DNA of 29,423 nucleotides, taken from Sperchopsis tessellata (taxonomy: Eukaryota > Arthropoda > Insecta > Coleoptera > Hydrophilidae). The number at the start of each line of letters is the position of its first letter. Position 1 is the first letter of the stretch. The stretch covers positions 1 to 29,423 of the forward strand of contig JAWQRN010000449.1 of the NCBI GenBank assembly GCA_033557685.1, written 5' to 3'. Below are positions 1-10,779 of the stretch, in pieces. The position numbers and the translations under genes are program-made. The notes below the pieces were generated by a model. The model did no database searches, had not been told where the DNA came from, and was given only the letters and a program-made list of their open reading frames with translations.

Positions 1-1930
1 ATTAATTTTTATTAAAAATAGATTTGTAAAATTATAAATATCTTAAAAAGTGGTAATGAGAATATTTAAACCATTTTGGTTTATTTAAAAAAATAACTAA
101 GGTACGGGCACTATTCAAAAAGCCGAAGATTTAAATTTCTCCCTGTATCTCTCAAATTTTAGTAAATATTTAATTTCTGTTTTGACCGTATTCGTTTTCT
201 CAAGAAACTAGATTTCAAAGCATTAGATAGTTTTTTCTCTAACTCTATTATTAACGAACTCAAAAATGGTACACCCTGAATAAATATGTCTAGCTGCGGA
301 TAATTCTCGAGTTACAGATAATAGGATTATCTGAAGTTACGACTTCTTAAAGATGGTTGGCTATAATAATTATAATTTATGAGGCTAACTTTAAAGTTAT
401 TCATTAAAAAATAATTGTATGCCTGTGATATTTCTCACCCGCAACTGCTTCAAGAGCGTCAATTCAAGGAATCTAGGAATTTATTTAAATAGTTTGATAC
501 TTTTTAAAGATGAGGTGTAACTATGTGAGGAGCCTGAGGTTTAGGTTAATTAGCACCAACCTGAAATACATTAAGAACTCCAACCGTTGAACATTTCTGA
601 ACAAGGAAAATGAAAGGTCCTGAGCGAATTTGAAATAAAAGCTGCTTTTAGGTTCTGTTTATTATATTGACAAAAATTGTCAATTTAGAATAAAATATTT
701 CCATTCTGCTGGGAAAAATTCAAACCCTATAACTTTGGGTAACTCGACAAGTCAGTTTCAAGTATCATCTATGGTTAATTTTCTTGCTACTCTATATATG
801 TAAGTGTTTCAGAAAACTTCACATCAGATCGGTTTTTGACCAGCCATATTTTATTTTTTCGAATTTTCCTTGATTTCTATAAAAATTATACTTATCAACT
901 TATCACGAATCATATTTGTTACACCTAACGAGAATGTTGTTACATACTGCTAAAATATTTAAGAAAAGACGACCTAACTCAGGATTTGATCATATTAATG
1001 TACATACCTTTAACAAGGCTTTACTAAACAGTGATAAAATAACACATCAAATGATTTACTTTGCGACGCTTTTTTAATTATTTTTTTGTTAATTTTAAAA
1101 TCATTGAATGCCAATGTCTAGGTTATAACATGATTTTATAATTAAGAATAGCATAAGAAATTAGTATTCAAAATTGTATACCACTTTAAAGGTCTAATGT
1201 CAAATACAATGAAAATTATGCTATTCGAATATTTAATCAATATAAAAATTCCTTGAATTGTGAACGACTTTTGGTATCATATTAATAAAGATTAACAGTC
1301 AATATCAAAACAGTTCCTGTTTTTTTTAGATCGATGTTGGTGGCCACATATAACTAGCATAGGCGATATCTGTTATATATGTGCATATAAACTAGCTGTA
1401 ATAATATAAGGTATATACATATAATAGATTTATATGTATTTTCTTATATAATATTCAAATTACATAAGTTATAATACAAATGTTTACATGGTACGCAGCA
1501 AAATAAAACATCGAGTAGTTTTTTATTGTAAGTTTATGTGTACTATGTTCAAATGTCCAAATTAAAACCTAAACTACTTCTCTAGAGGCGATCAGCTTTA
1601 TATACTACTTGAGTTTACTCCTTCTTATAATTACCTGTATATATTTTGTAGCTTTCATATATGAATTTATGTTAGAGTCGAAGTTGACAATCTGGGTTTA
1701 GTTATTTTGAAATAAAATTATATCTTGTAATGAACTGATGTGGTTGCAGTAAAAAGTGAATGTTCTGCGTCAACTTTTGAAGATGCCTGAATTCCTGGTT
1801 GTAAAATATTCTGTAATCTTCACTCTTTTCTGTATTTCAAAGATGGAGTTATTATAAAAGGGTGAACGAAATTTTCATCGATGTACGATGTCACGTCAAT
1901 AAAAAAACAACCTCCCTAAATATTAGTTGC
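1..1930. other. AT-rich sequence without a recognisable gene
   Basis: No open frame of useful length and no transposon motif was recognised on either strand. The stretch is AT-rich with many short A and T runs. Around 1365-1450 there is a patch of TATA/CATATA-type low-complexity sequence. It could be intergenic or deep intronic DNA, or repeats too decayed to read by eye. Confidence 0.6.
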
Positions 1931-1939
1931 TCGAAATGT

Positions 1940-2080
1940 ATTTTAATCTGTTTTAATCTGGTAAGGTATGACGTTTCCATTGTGTCCAGGGATTACGTCC
2001 TCAATAACGCCTCTAGTTAGTCTAAGGTGTGACAGAGTCAACGAAACCTGATCTTTGCGAGGCAGGACAATAAGGACCAT
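1940..2080 (-). pseudogene. possible BEL/Pao-like integrase C-terminal trace (very weak)
   Basis: Read on the minus strand, this segment gives MVLIVLPRKD followed about 15 residues later by RGVIEDVIPGHNGNV. The spacing and the G-x-I-x-x-V-x-P-G-x-x-G-x-V pattern recall the short C-terminal tail of BEL/Pao and related retrotransposon polyproteins (for example GRVTEVFPGKDGxVR). The frame is then broken by stops, and no reverse transcriptase, protease or LTR could be recognised next to it. It could equally be chance similarity. It is listed only so that it can be searched. Confidence 0.2.
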
Positions 2081-2585
2081 CACATATAGAACTTGTTAGT
2101 GAAATCGGACACCCAGATTTTCGATGACAGTTTTTTAAGCCGTTTCAATTTTATCTTTATAAAAACTTTCTACTTGAAGCTATTGTTGCGTTCTTTGGGA
2201 AACACATACGAATGCCAGAGGATTTTATCGATTACGGTTACATTTTAAGCTATGGCGCCCTTTGGCTATTTTACCCTTAGAGGGTTTATCATCATGTATT
2301 TGACTGCTGGTGTATAATGCTATTTAAAATAATAATGTCTAGTAATTTCCACTTACCAAATTAACTGACAGCACATTTTCTGAGCGGTCTATAACATACC
2401 GTCGAACTCACATATTTAACAGTAATTGTTTTGTGTGATAAGAACACATCTAGCGCATTAGGCAATTTATTTTTATTTTATGCCATCATCAATCGTTGCT
2501 TTATTAATTATCAGTTTTACAGTTCTATATATTTTTTTACAAGTGACCAGATTTTTTTACTCTTACATACATATATGGTCTACGG

Positions 2586-2660
2586 CAGGGGTCTCAACCT
2601 AATTGTGGTCGCGGGCGCATTCGAGATTGAGGAAAATAGTGACGGGCGAAAGCCAGATTT
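2586..2660 (-). repeat. probable hAT terminal end (CAGGGGTCTCAACC type)
   Basis: The sequence starting at 2586 reads CAGGGGTCTCAACCT and continues into a GC-richer stretch (GGTCGCGGGCGCATTCGAGA). This is the familiar start of many hAT elements of the Charlie/ZBED type (CAGNGGTCTCAA...GGCCGCGGGCCGCAT). It lies about 520 bp beyond the recognisable 3' part of the minus-strand hAT transposase, where one element end should be. I could not find the matching inverted end or an 8-bp target duplication near 4.5-4.6 kb, so the far end appears decayed or lost. Confidence 0.55.
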
Positions 2661-3179
2661 CTAAAACAAAAACACAATTTAAGTATTACATGTATTATAT
2701 TATTACTTAATTATTATATATCGTTGCATTATGTATTTGTTTACATTTATATGCCTGTGAGGACATTTACAAAAAAGCATTAAAAGAAAGACCATACAGT
2801 GATAAAAAAATATAAAATAAAACAGAGAGAAGATAATAATAAACAAAAAAAGGAAAAGCAGATTTTTTATAAAAATATAAGATGTATAAGGGTTTGACTA
2901 ACATTTTATTAACACTATGTTATCCCTATCAAAGCTAACCTCGAAAAAAAGGAAATCCGAAAGATAGTGTGATCTTTAGCATTGCATTTCACTTTTTAAT
3001 TTCGCACAGTTGTGAGTATAAGATGATAATCCCAATCGTAAACAATTATGAAAAAGTTCCGCTATGGATTTAACAATTTTGTAATGTCTATTTGTGTAGT
3101 AAAAGGATTTAAAAAAAATATTGTCACGGGTTCGGTATTGGTAAATTGCTGGAATCTACTTTCAAATTATGCCTAACGC

Positions 3180-4510
3180 TTTTTAAGATGAGTAACTATT
3201 TTCGCCAATCACTTTTTTTATTCCTGGAAAGTGTCCAAGAGAATTTTTTGCCAAATTATTTATCCAAAACTGTATTTCAGCTTTGAGTGCTTTTATAGAG
3301 CTAACCATTTCGGCTAAATGTTTATTTTTCCCTGGAGTACAAGAATTATACCGTTCAATTTTTGACATATTTCAGTTAAAAAAGCCAAGTCTATCAGCCA
3401 ATGAGGACTATCTAATTATTCGATTGCTTGACCTTTTGAAATGAGAAAATTTTTGATCTCTTCCAAATGATCAAAGAAGAGGCCAAGAGCTTTGCCCTTA
3501 CTTAACCATCTTATATATGTAAGATAAAGACAGCTTGGGAGGATTCACCTTTTTCTGCAAGGGCTTTAAAGATTCTGTGTGATGAAGGATTTATTTGAAT
3601 ATTGTTAATTGTTTTCAGAACTACATTCTGAATATGTTCAAAGAATAATATTTTGGCAAATAATGCTCTCTATGAATAATACAATGATAATACATACAGA
3701 TCGTGAAGGATTCATCTATCTTGCAATGGGAAATTAATCCAATATTGTAGCCCATGACTGCTTGTTCACCATCAGTAATTATTGCTGATACCTCGTTTAA
3801 AGGCATATTAATTTCTGTTGATTATTTTTTTAAGATATTATAAATATCTTCACCCCTTGTTGACTCTTGTATTGGTAGTGACTTTAATTTTAAAGTAAAA
3901 TCACTGTATATCATCCTTATCATTACTATCATTTGCGCTGGATCTGATATATCTGTCGATTCATCTAATTGTAATGAGAACCATTCACATTTATTCATGT
4001 AATTTTTTAACTGCTTTGTAAATCAGTAGAAATCGCTTGGATTATTCTTGTAGTTGTGTGGTGGGATAACTGCAAATCTTGTATTACCGAAATAATTTCT
4101 CGCATATTAGAAAATCTTTCAGCGAATCGGTTCCAGTGAGAAACGATTTCTTAATTAATTCGCTGTCTAAAAATAATTTTTTGCTAATTTCCAATTAATG
4201 ATAAATTTTTATTTATATTTACACGGTTAGTAATAAATGTTTGATAGTCTCGATGTTAGTTGATTTGATTTAGGCGGATAACTAGCCACAAAATAAATGT
4301 GATAGTCGTGATATAATGTTCGAGGCTATGTTTCTTTGTCACTGACAACACCGTTCCATATTAAGCAAATACATTTCTCCTTATCTTCAGGTTTTTCGGG
4401 AGATAACCGTGTGATGGCTTCGCACTGACATTTCTCCTTGGATAGGATAAAACAGTAATCTGCTTCCCAATCGTTGTTGAATTGATAGGTTCGTTTTTTT
4501 TTTACTTGGA
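3180..4510 (-). pseudogene. hAT transposase pseudogene, ZBED5/GTF2IRD2-like
   Basis: Broken hAT-superfamily transposase, of the kind also domesticated as ZBED5 and GTF2IRD2. In coding order on the minus strand: a BED-like start with YQFNNDWEADYCFIL (about 4492-4447); WFSLQLDESTDISDPAQM (about 3985-3930), which matches the catalytic-core start SLALDESTDISDTAQ; ITDGEQAVMGYNIGLI (about 3785-3740), matching TTDGAPAMVGKxSGLI, then YHCIIHRE; IRWLSKGKALGLFF (about 3515-3480), matching VRWLSRGKVLKRFF; and SPHWLIDLAFL with LQGKNKHLAEM and LGHFPG (about 3410-3220). These blocks lie in different frames with several stops, so no protein is made. The final dimerisation region is not readable before the terminal end at 2586. 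The family call is firm because five blocks occur in the right order and spacing. Confidence 0.88.
4371..4439. mobile_element. 45-bp solo repeat end with 12-bp direct repeats, inside the hAT
   Basis: The 12-mer ACATTTCTCCTT occurs at 4371-4382 and again at 4428-4439. Between them are 45 bp (4383-4427) starting ATCTTCAGGTTTTTCGGGAGA and running to GTGTGATGGC. That is the same end sequence as the arms of the 11.49-11.88 kb foldback. It therefore looks like an extremely short insertion of that repeat family with a target-site duplication. The net addition is 57 bp (19 codons), so the hAT frame (ILSKEKC...ICLIW) continues across it. Confidence 0.7.
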
Positions 4511-5500
4511 TTTATCATTTTGAGGTAAAATAATTATGAGAAACACGTGATGTGGTGCAACACTGCATTTAGACTGAACCGGTGGTCAGGGTGGTCATAT
4601 CTGGTCACTGGTAACAATTGAACTCACAGAGAGTGGAATTAAAATATATTCGTAAAATAAAATAAATATTAATATATTTACGCCTTCAGTAAATAATATT
4701 TTTAGAAAACTACTTTTTGATGTAGTTGTATTTTTTGACATTTAATACATTGTAGCAGGTGCATGCAAGTAGCTCCACGGGACACACAAAAATTGAAATT
4801 TGAGAGGGCTTTAACTAATTATGATATTTAGTAAAAATAAGGAACATCTTTCAGTTTTTTGCTAACATTTCTAGAAAAATTGAAAATAAAATATTGTATG
4901 TCATTAAAAAGAAAAAAATACATTTAACCAACTTCATAATCATCTCTATGTTAACCATACAATTGCTAAAATATAATATAAATACTAGTGAAATTTATAC
5001 TGGGTGTATATCATATTACTTAAAAATTTTAGTTATTTCCAGAAATAGAGAAATATATAAAATGTCAAACTATGTTTTAAAGCTTTTCCCCAATTAAAAA
5101 AATTGAAAAACTGTTAAATATTGCCAAATTTTATATGCACTCTGATATCTATTAGGAAAATGTATAAAGATAATTTAATAAATTAACAAAACTAAACAAA
5201 TTTATTCAACTCAAAAACTTTCAACCTAGTTTGCGCATTTTATTATCTATTTATTAATTAACGTAATATATTTGTAGGCCTCATCAGTGACATTAGTTCA
5301 CAGATGTTCACCTTGTGATACAGTGTCTTCATTTCAAAATTGTTCAGCTAAAATAACCCTGGATCTAAATTGTATACAATTTTGAGCAAAAACACATCAC
5401 ATTTGATTACGAGGGAGAAGTTCAAAATAACTATGGAATAATATTTTGTTCAACACCTTCGCTCCCTACACCAATTTTGAAATTTCAAATAGTACTCCCT
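4511..5500. other. AT-rich sequence without a recognisable gene
   Basis: This contains an isolated plus-strand frame of 67 codons (4894-5097) rich in Ile, Lys and Tyr, which looks like chance AT-rich translation with no family motif. Sequence around 4560-4620 may include the decayed far end of the hAT element, but no inverted match to 2586 is visible. Nothing else was recognised. Confidence 0.5.
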
Positions 5501-5506
5501 AACCTA

Positions 5507-6121
5507 TCATTTAAAAGGGTATTCGACAAATAGAGCTAAAATTAAATTGTATTATATTACAGTTATACGGAAAATTATTTTAGTAAATGTTCAAAATTGC
5601 CTCCATTGTTTGCAATAATAGTATCTATTTTAAAATTATTGTTGCATTTTTGGGTAATATGTCTTCGTTCTTGAGTATCCTTAGCTTTGAGATCACGAAT
5701 ATCCTCTGGCGAAATTCTTCAAATCAAGTGGTATTAAATCCGTTCATCCATCTTATTTAAATTGCAAATTATTTTCATCGAGTATCATATTTCCTGTTTC
5801 ATCGGTTTGTGACTGAGTGATAAGTGGTTCTATCTCATTATCTAGGAGATCACGATTCAGTTGTCCAGTTAGATTTTGTTCGATACAATTAGGCCAGATT
5901 AGCATGGAAATATTCTCCCGAAACACGTGTGGAAACATTGTCCTAATACCTAAAATTGACAAACCCTTTCAAGAAAAAGGTCGACTCATCGCCAAAACAA
6001 ATATTTTTTGAACCAATTTGGATCAGTGATTTTTTGAGTCATAATCACCTTCACTTAGTTTTTGATGGATGAACAATTTGTAAGAAAAAAAATATATAAT
6101 TTAAACACCCTTTTAAAATGG
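5507..6121 (-). mobile_element. short DDE transposon remnant (mariner/Tc-like), internally deleted
   Basis: Minus-strand fragments match a transposase type common in insects. First comes IEQNLTGQLNRDLLDNEI (about 5880-5825), resembling the xxLTGxRYLxFLxxELP block that follows the first catalytic region. A degenerate TDLIPLDL (about 5740-5715) is in the position of SPDLTPLDF. Last is the tail ISPEDIRDLK...NNGGNFEHLLK (about 5705-5573), matching the xNGGHFEHLL ending. Part of the middle of the enzyme is missing. TTAAAAGGGT at 5511-5520 and its exact complement ACCCTTTTAA at 6107-6116 sit in matching context (CATTTAAAAGGGT / CATTTTAAAAGGGT) and look like terminal inverted repeats bounding a unit of about 615 bp. 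That would make it a non-autonomous deletion derivative. Confidence 0.55.
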
Positions 6122-7342
6122 AAGTGGTCGGTTCTTAGCAAAATGGTACAGAACTTTGATATGTGTAGTTTCGTCCAGAATTTTTGGTTGATTATTATAT
6201 TTATTTCATATTTAACCAGTTTCTTTAAGTTTCTGTACTAAATCGAATACATGTTGGTGGATTAATTTTTTTCTCATTAAAAACGCGAGCGGTTCTAGAA
6301 GCTTAACAATTTTCACTACCGCAAATTAACTTAATGACCAAAATGACAAATTGTTTTTCGTATTGTTTCTATTTTTGTTTTTTTTTGTCAAAATCTATAC
6401 TATGTAGTTTCAATCGCGACATTTTGTATTCCCTTTTTGATAAACAAATTTGAACATTTAATTAAATATTTTAACTTAGGAAGTAATTATAAGCAGTTGG
6501 CTGATGTGAACGTCTAATCGTTTTTGTAAGTTGGGTGAAAATAAATGTTAAATAAACTTAAATACAAGAAAAAATAATTTAAATATCTGATACAATACAG
6601 AAGTTAATGTAGTTTTCAAATTATTATTATATCGCCTATAACTAAATATGTATAACATAGAAGCTAAAAACATACCTAAAACGATTTAGATTCTCTCTAG
6701 TGTACGGCAGTAGTTCAAACCTTAAATAAATTTACAAGGTGTTAATTTCTACTGTTTTAATTTTACTTGAAAATTCTGTTTTAAATTTATTAAATTTTTG
6801 TTAATATTTACACCAATTAAGACTATTTATTCTTTCCAAAAATATGCAGCACATAAAAAAAACATGTGTAAGAGCCGTTTCACTGATAATATATTTTCCT
6901 GTTGGTGATACAATAAGGGCGATTGTGTCTATTTGGATATGTCCATTACTATTGCTACATTTCTGGTTGTATATTAACAACCAGGAAAACTAAATCAGTT
7001 TTGTATTTCTACACTCGAAAACTTGAGTCCACAATCATATAACACAAGTATATTATAATGTATCATATACTTTTTAGAAATTACAATTAATTCTAGATGT
7101 TTTCTCATAAAGTTAATGCAAAAAATGGTGAATGTATGCTACAGTTTCAACCGTCTTTTGTTATTTGTTCAACTTAGCTTGCCTACTTAAAAATAATGGC
7201 ATGATTTCGGTATTTTCAGTTAACAAGTTAAATACTGGTTGAAACACGGTCTTTTGTTTTTTTTTTAGAAATACTAATAACATTATTTGAATATTTGTGT
7301 AAGGTATTAAATGTAATAGACTTCCCCAGTTTTATCTATATG
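6122..7342. other. AT-rich sequence without a recognisable gene
   Basis: No frame of useful length, no transposase or reverse transcriptase motif and no clear repeat structure was recognised on either strand. Runs such as those around 6365-6390 and 7250-7265 are simple T tracts. Confidence 0.5.
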
Positions 7343-7432
7343 AATGTTGTTTCCCGGTGGAAAACGTATAGAGGCTCTGATAAGTGCCGACGTTTCGTCC
7401 ACTGTTGCGTGGGGCATTTTCAAGGCGGGTGA
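7343..7432 (-). repeat. copy of the CCGACGTTTCGTCCAC repeat end (Penelope-like tail)
   Basis: GCCGACGTTTCGTCCACTG at about 7386-7404, followed by GCATTTTCAAGGC, matches both arms of the foldback at 11.49-11.88 kb (GACGTTTCGTCCACCGTTGCAGGGGACATTATCAAGAC). A degraded TTCCCGG and GTATAGAGGC lie upstream in the corresponding order. The segment ends abruptly after about 90 bp. On the minus strand it carries the CGAAACGTCGGC core seen at the other Penelope-like tails in this window. Confidence 0.6.
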
Positions 7433-7479
7433 TTTTCAACCAATGAATTCACTGCACAGTGAAATCTAGAAAATCTGTT

Positions 7480-8335
7480 TAAATTTATCACAATATACAG
7501 TTAGAGATATTATACGTGCTCATAAGGAAACTAATAATATTGCTGAAAAGTAACCGATTTGTAGAATTTCTTCTGTGACTTCTGTAGAACTAACAATTTT
7601 TGCCCAAATATAATTGAAAACGCTCTGCTGCAATTGCACTGCCATTAATTAATAATTGCATATGAAATGAAACAATTGCCAAAATCCACTTATCTATTAG
7701 CTATGAAGAAAACTGCTTTCAACTTTTATAAGGTAATTAATAAATTTCATTTAATTTTTTTTTTAATTAAAAGTTAGAAGAAAAACCATTAACTCTAAAT
7801 CAATAAAAGAAACGTTTAATGTGGGCTAAAACTCAAAAGAAGCTGTATGCAGATACAATAGAGGTCAATTTGGATGAATCCAGATTTTCACTCTGTTTTC
7901 GAAACTCTCGAAATAATTCAGATAAAATGAAACATACCATAAAAACTGTATTGTATTTAAAACGAAATCGCCTCAATTATAGCATGAGAGTGAATGTATG
8001 TCTTCACACCTTGCGAAGTATTTTTCACGCAGATAGATATGTTGGAATTCAAGTATCGTCGGCAATTAAGGTAGTACCCCTTAGTATACAGCAAAACGAG
8101 TAAAATCGTGTATGTTCTATTGTTGAATTGGCTCTCCAGCAGCCCGACCTATTCACAAAATAAACATAACCAAACTACGAAATAGACTTAAAAAAAATCG
8201 TATTAGTTTTCTTAAGAAGATTATCAACGTCCTGAAGGAAATGTAACGTAACACAATGATAAATGTGACGAACTATTCAAGGCGAACTTATATGATTAGG
8301 CAAACAAAGTTTGGAAAAAGTCTATTTTATAAGCT
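7480..8335 (+). pseudogene. Tc1-like transposase pseudogene
   Basis: Remnant of a Tc1/mariner-superfamily DDE transposase. About 7485-7560 gives LSQYTVRDIIRAHKETNNIA, like the helix-turn-helix of Tc1 (xxxTVYDIIKRFKETGS). Around 7775-7890, RRKPLTLNQ is followed by RLMWAKTQKKLYADTIEVN and LDESRFSL. This is the standard run-up RKPxLSxKxxKxRLxWAKxH to the FSDESRF block that contains the first catalytic Asp (here LDESRF at about 7870-7887, Asp present). Downstream, RVNVCLH...ADRYVGIQ fits the VWGCxxxxG...YxxIL part, and SIVELALQQPDLF (about 8113-8150) fits WPPQSPDLNPIENLW but has lost key residues. There are stops and frame changes throughout. TA-flanked inverted ends were not identified, and the boundaries are approximate. 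Confidence 0.65.
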
Positions 8336-8339
8336 CTAT

Positions 8340-9660
8340 TTTAAGTTAAATATATGAGAAAATGTTTGAAATTAATTGTAGTAATATAAGAAATACAAAG
8401 TAATATAAGAAAAATTTTTGATTTTTATTTAAACTTTCGTAAAACATTAAACCAATTACATAATATGATTTTGGCTCGTATTTTTGTGTGTATTTTATAT
8501 AAACATTTAATATTATTAACAAAATTAAGTCATAAAAGAGAACACTAGTTGGATTTAGTTAGAAGTTTAACGATTTCGATGTATTGCTTTCCAACTCTAG
8601 AAAATATTACGGAATAACGTAAATTTACCGCTCAAGAAGTAAATAGCAAATCTTTAAGTCTTACAGCGGTATTCTACAACGATTTTTTGTCACCTGCTCT
8701 AGGCTATTCAGATTTTCTCTAAATGTTGTTTAGCTAGTAATACAAAGTAATTGTTTATTATACTTTGTTAATCCTTAGAAGGTTTATAATACAATGTTAA
8801 ACCCTTTTTGTATTCAAAAGTAACAAAATCTCCTCTTGGAATTGAGTATTTTTCTCTACCGTTTGTTGATGTAACATCCTACAGAACTACCTCTTTAGTT
8901 AAATGTGTGTAAAAGTAGTACTTAACGACACTTCAGTGTAAAATTAAGTATTTAAATACATTCTAAAATGAACTCCTCACAATAGCCTTTGGGCAAGCTT
9001 TAGAGGTAGCGTTCCTAGCTTACCTTGAAAATTTGATAAGTATTAAAGCTTTAGTAAGAACAGAAGTTTAAATACAATGGAACGTTATATTTTTATGAAG
9101 TGTTGTTGATAACTGCTTAAGAATTTTATTATCAGTTATCGTTACATAGTTCTCTATTAAATTTATTATATTCGTGTATCGCTGCACGTCATTTATTTGC
9201 TATACATTACTTTCTTCTCAGAAGTGGTTCATTCCAAAAATTCTTGCATTTGTTCATTCCAATAGACTAAAATCCAATAATCGTAAATTTAGATTTACCA
9301 CTTTTTGAGGTAATGGATAAATATAGAAAAAAATATACGATTATTGTGGTTTTACAAGATTTCAAGTCTCTTGAACATGAATTTACCACTGTCTCTCTCT
9401 GTATGTGTATGTAGCTGTGTATCTATGTCAATCTAAATCTTATGATTAAGAGTTTAATATTAGTATCATGTACTATATAGAATTTCGAATCATTTTTAGC
9501 TAGGTACCAATTTTGTTTTTCTTGTCCAATAAGTGAAAGTTATTTTGATATTTTAAAATTAAAATGTAAATTATTTATAATTTGCCAACGTAAATCGAAA
9601 AATCTATAGAAAGGTCCATTTAAATATAAAATGTAAACGGCGATGCATTAGCTTATTACT
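8340..9660. other. AT-rich sequence without a recognisable gene
   Basis: No coding frame or transposon motif was recognised. Around 9395-9430 there is a short CTCTCTCTGTATGTGTATG low-complexity patch. The rest reads as unstructured AT-rich DNA. Confidence 0.5.
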
Positions 9661-9667
9661 AGAGTTG

Positions 9668-10300
9668 TATTGGACTGGCCAAAAGGTAGTTGAGTTTTTT
9701 TATTTAAATGAAAGGGAATCGTTCAGGCAACTTCATAAGTCTGCGAACAAAAAATTTTTTATCTCTGCAAAATAATTGTACGAAGAACGATTTGATATTC
9801 GCACTAGCAGTGAAAATTTAACATTCAAAGCATTTTGTAAAGTACGAGAAAAAATGGTAGTCTGATGGTTCCAGGTCTCTCAAATATGGTGGCTGTAATA
9901 ACATATTCCATCCAAGCTGCAACAATTTATGACTACTGACCAAAATTGTATGTGATCTACACCTTTGCATCCACCAATTATGGAAGCTTCGCTTTGATAG
10001 CATCATATAATTTATACAGTTGACTACACTACACATCCGAAATAATGGTTTGGTTCTTTGAAAGCTGTTCAAAATACACAATTCCTTTAAAATCACATAA
10101 CCTTCCTTTGGCCAAAATCTGCTTTTAAAGTTCTTTGAGCAGGTTCCTCACGCTTACTCTTTTTCGTTCGTTGTAAATGAGCCATTTTTCATCATCTGTT
10201 ATCATACGTTTAAAAAATGGATCGTTTTCTTCATATTCCAAGAGACAATCGCTGATGCCAATGCGCTTAGTAAGATGAATTTCTTCATGTGGAATCCAAA
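9668..10300 (-). pseudogene. mariner transposase pseudogene, 5'-truncated
   Basis: Minus-strand mariner (DD34D) remnant covering about the last two thirds of the enzyme. It starts with VWIPHEEIHLTKR (about 10297-10259). EENDPFFKRMITDDEKWLIYN (first catalytic Asp region, family TGDEKW, about 10238-10177) follows, then GIVYFEQLSKNQTIISDVY. The SHTILVSSHKLLQLGWNML block follows (family DNARPHTSLVTRQKLLELGWEVL), then PPYLRDLEPSDYHFF (third Asp, about 9885-9845), and finally RDKKFFVRRLMKLPERF to a stop near 9704. The residue aligned with the second catalytic Asp reads Gln, and frames change several times, so it is dead. TATTGGACTGGCCAAAAGG from 9668 resembles irritans-type mariner ends (TTGGxTTGGCCAAxAAGT). 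The N-terminal DNA-binding third is missing: the copy stops at a (TA)n run at 10301. Confidence 0.88.
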
Positions 10301-10313
10301 TATATATATATAT
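10301..10313. repeat. (TA)n run at the mariner break
   Basis: A short alternating TA tract marks the exact end of recognisable mariner sequence and the start of the Penelope-like tail on its right. Confidence 0.8.
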
Positions 10314-10316
10314 TTA

Positions 10317-10425
10317 TTTTATTGTCTAGATTAACTAGTTTGTCCAGAAGATGAGGCGCGATGTCTCGAAACCGGTCAATTTGGTTACGAGTAGAAATTT
10401 ATAGACAGTTGGTTGTTTCTTTTTG
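10317..10425 (+). repeat. Penelope-like tail fragment (GATGAGGCGCGATGTCTCGAAACC)
   Basis: GTCCAGAAGATGAGGCGCG followed by ATGTCTCGAAACCGGTC at about 10340-10378 has the layout GATGA, 8-15 bases, CGAAAC. This is seen after the GIY-YIG domain of the Penelope-like copy at 20.45-21.7 kb and at several other places in this window. It abuts the (TA)n run that truncates the mariner. No reading frame of the element is attached, so it would be a heavily truncated copy. The right boundary is uncertain. Confidence 0.45.
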
Positions 10426-10779
10426 GACCTTTCCCCATTATATGTGTAAAATGTAACACCCCTACTCCTGAAAAACACATTCGTGTTACGAAATGTGTAA
10501 TATTACTACAATAAAGATTTTTTAAAGAGGTATTTTTAATAGTTAAGTTTAATAAGCGTATTTTTGCCATATAGTAGATGGTAAGTATAAACCAATTTTA
10601 ATTAACAAAGAACTATCAATTCCTATGATTTATTAAAAAAAAAACAGTTTTGTAGCTGAATCAACGACGCATCCACAGCCGGTGGCGTAAGTAGATATAA
10701 ATGGGACCTTGGTAAAAACAATCCAGTGACCAATTATCTTAAAAATATAACTGCATGTGCCTTAACCTATTTATTTTTT
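10426..10779. other. no recognisable gene
   Basis: The minus-strand frame at 10385-10570 has no family motif and is probably chance. A GC-richer patch at 10665-10710 (CCACAGCCGGTGGCGTAAG) looks like the end of some repeat but could not be assigned. Confidence 0.45.

Noticed and set aside
2431..2664. Plus-strand frame of 77 codons as a gene
   Set aside because: Its second half is the hAT terminal end (CAGGGGTCTCAACC...), so the frame is incidental.
5817..6011. Plus-strand frame of 64 codons
   Set aside because: It is the antisense shadow of the minus-strand DDE transposase remnant, whose family motifs are on the other strand.
10640..10710. Possible hAT-like end at CCACAGCCGGTGGCGTAAG
   Set aside because: The similarity to ends of the CAGxGGCGTAAC type is short. 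No second end or target duplication was found nearby.
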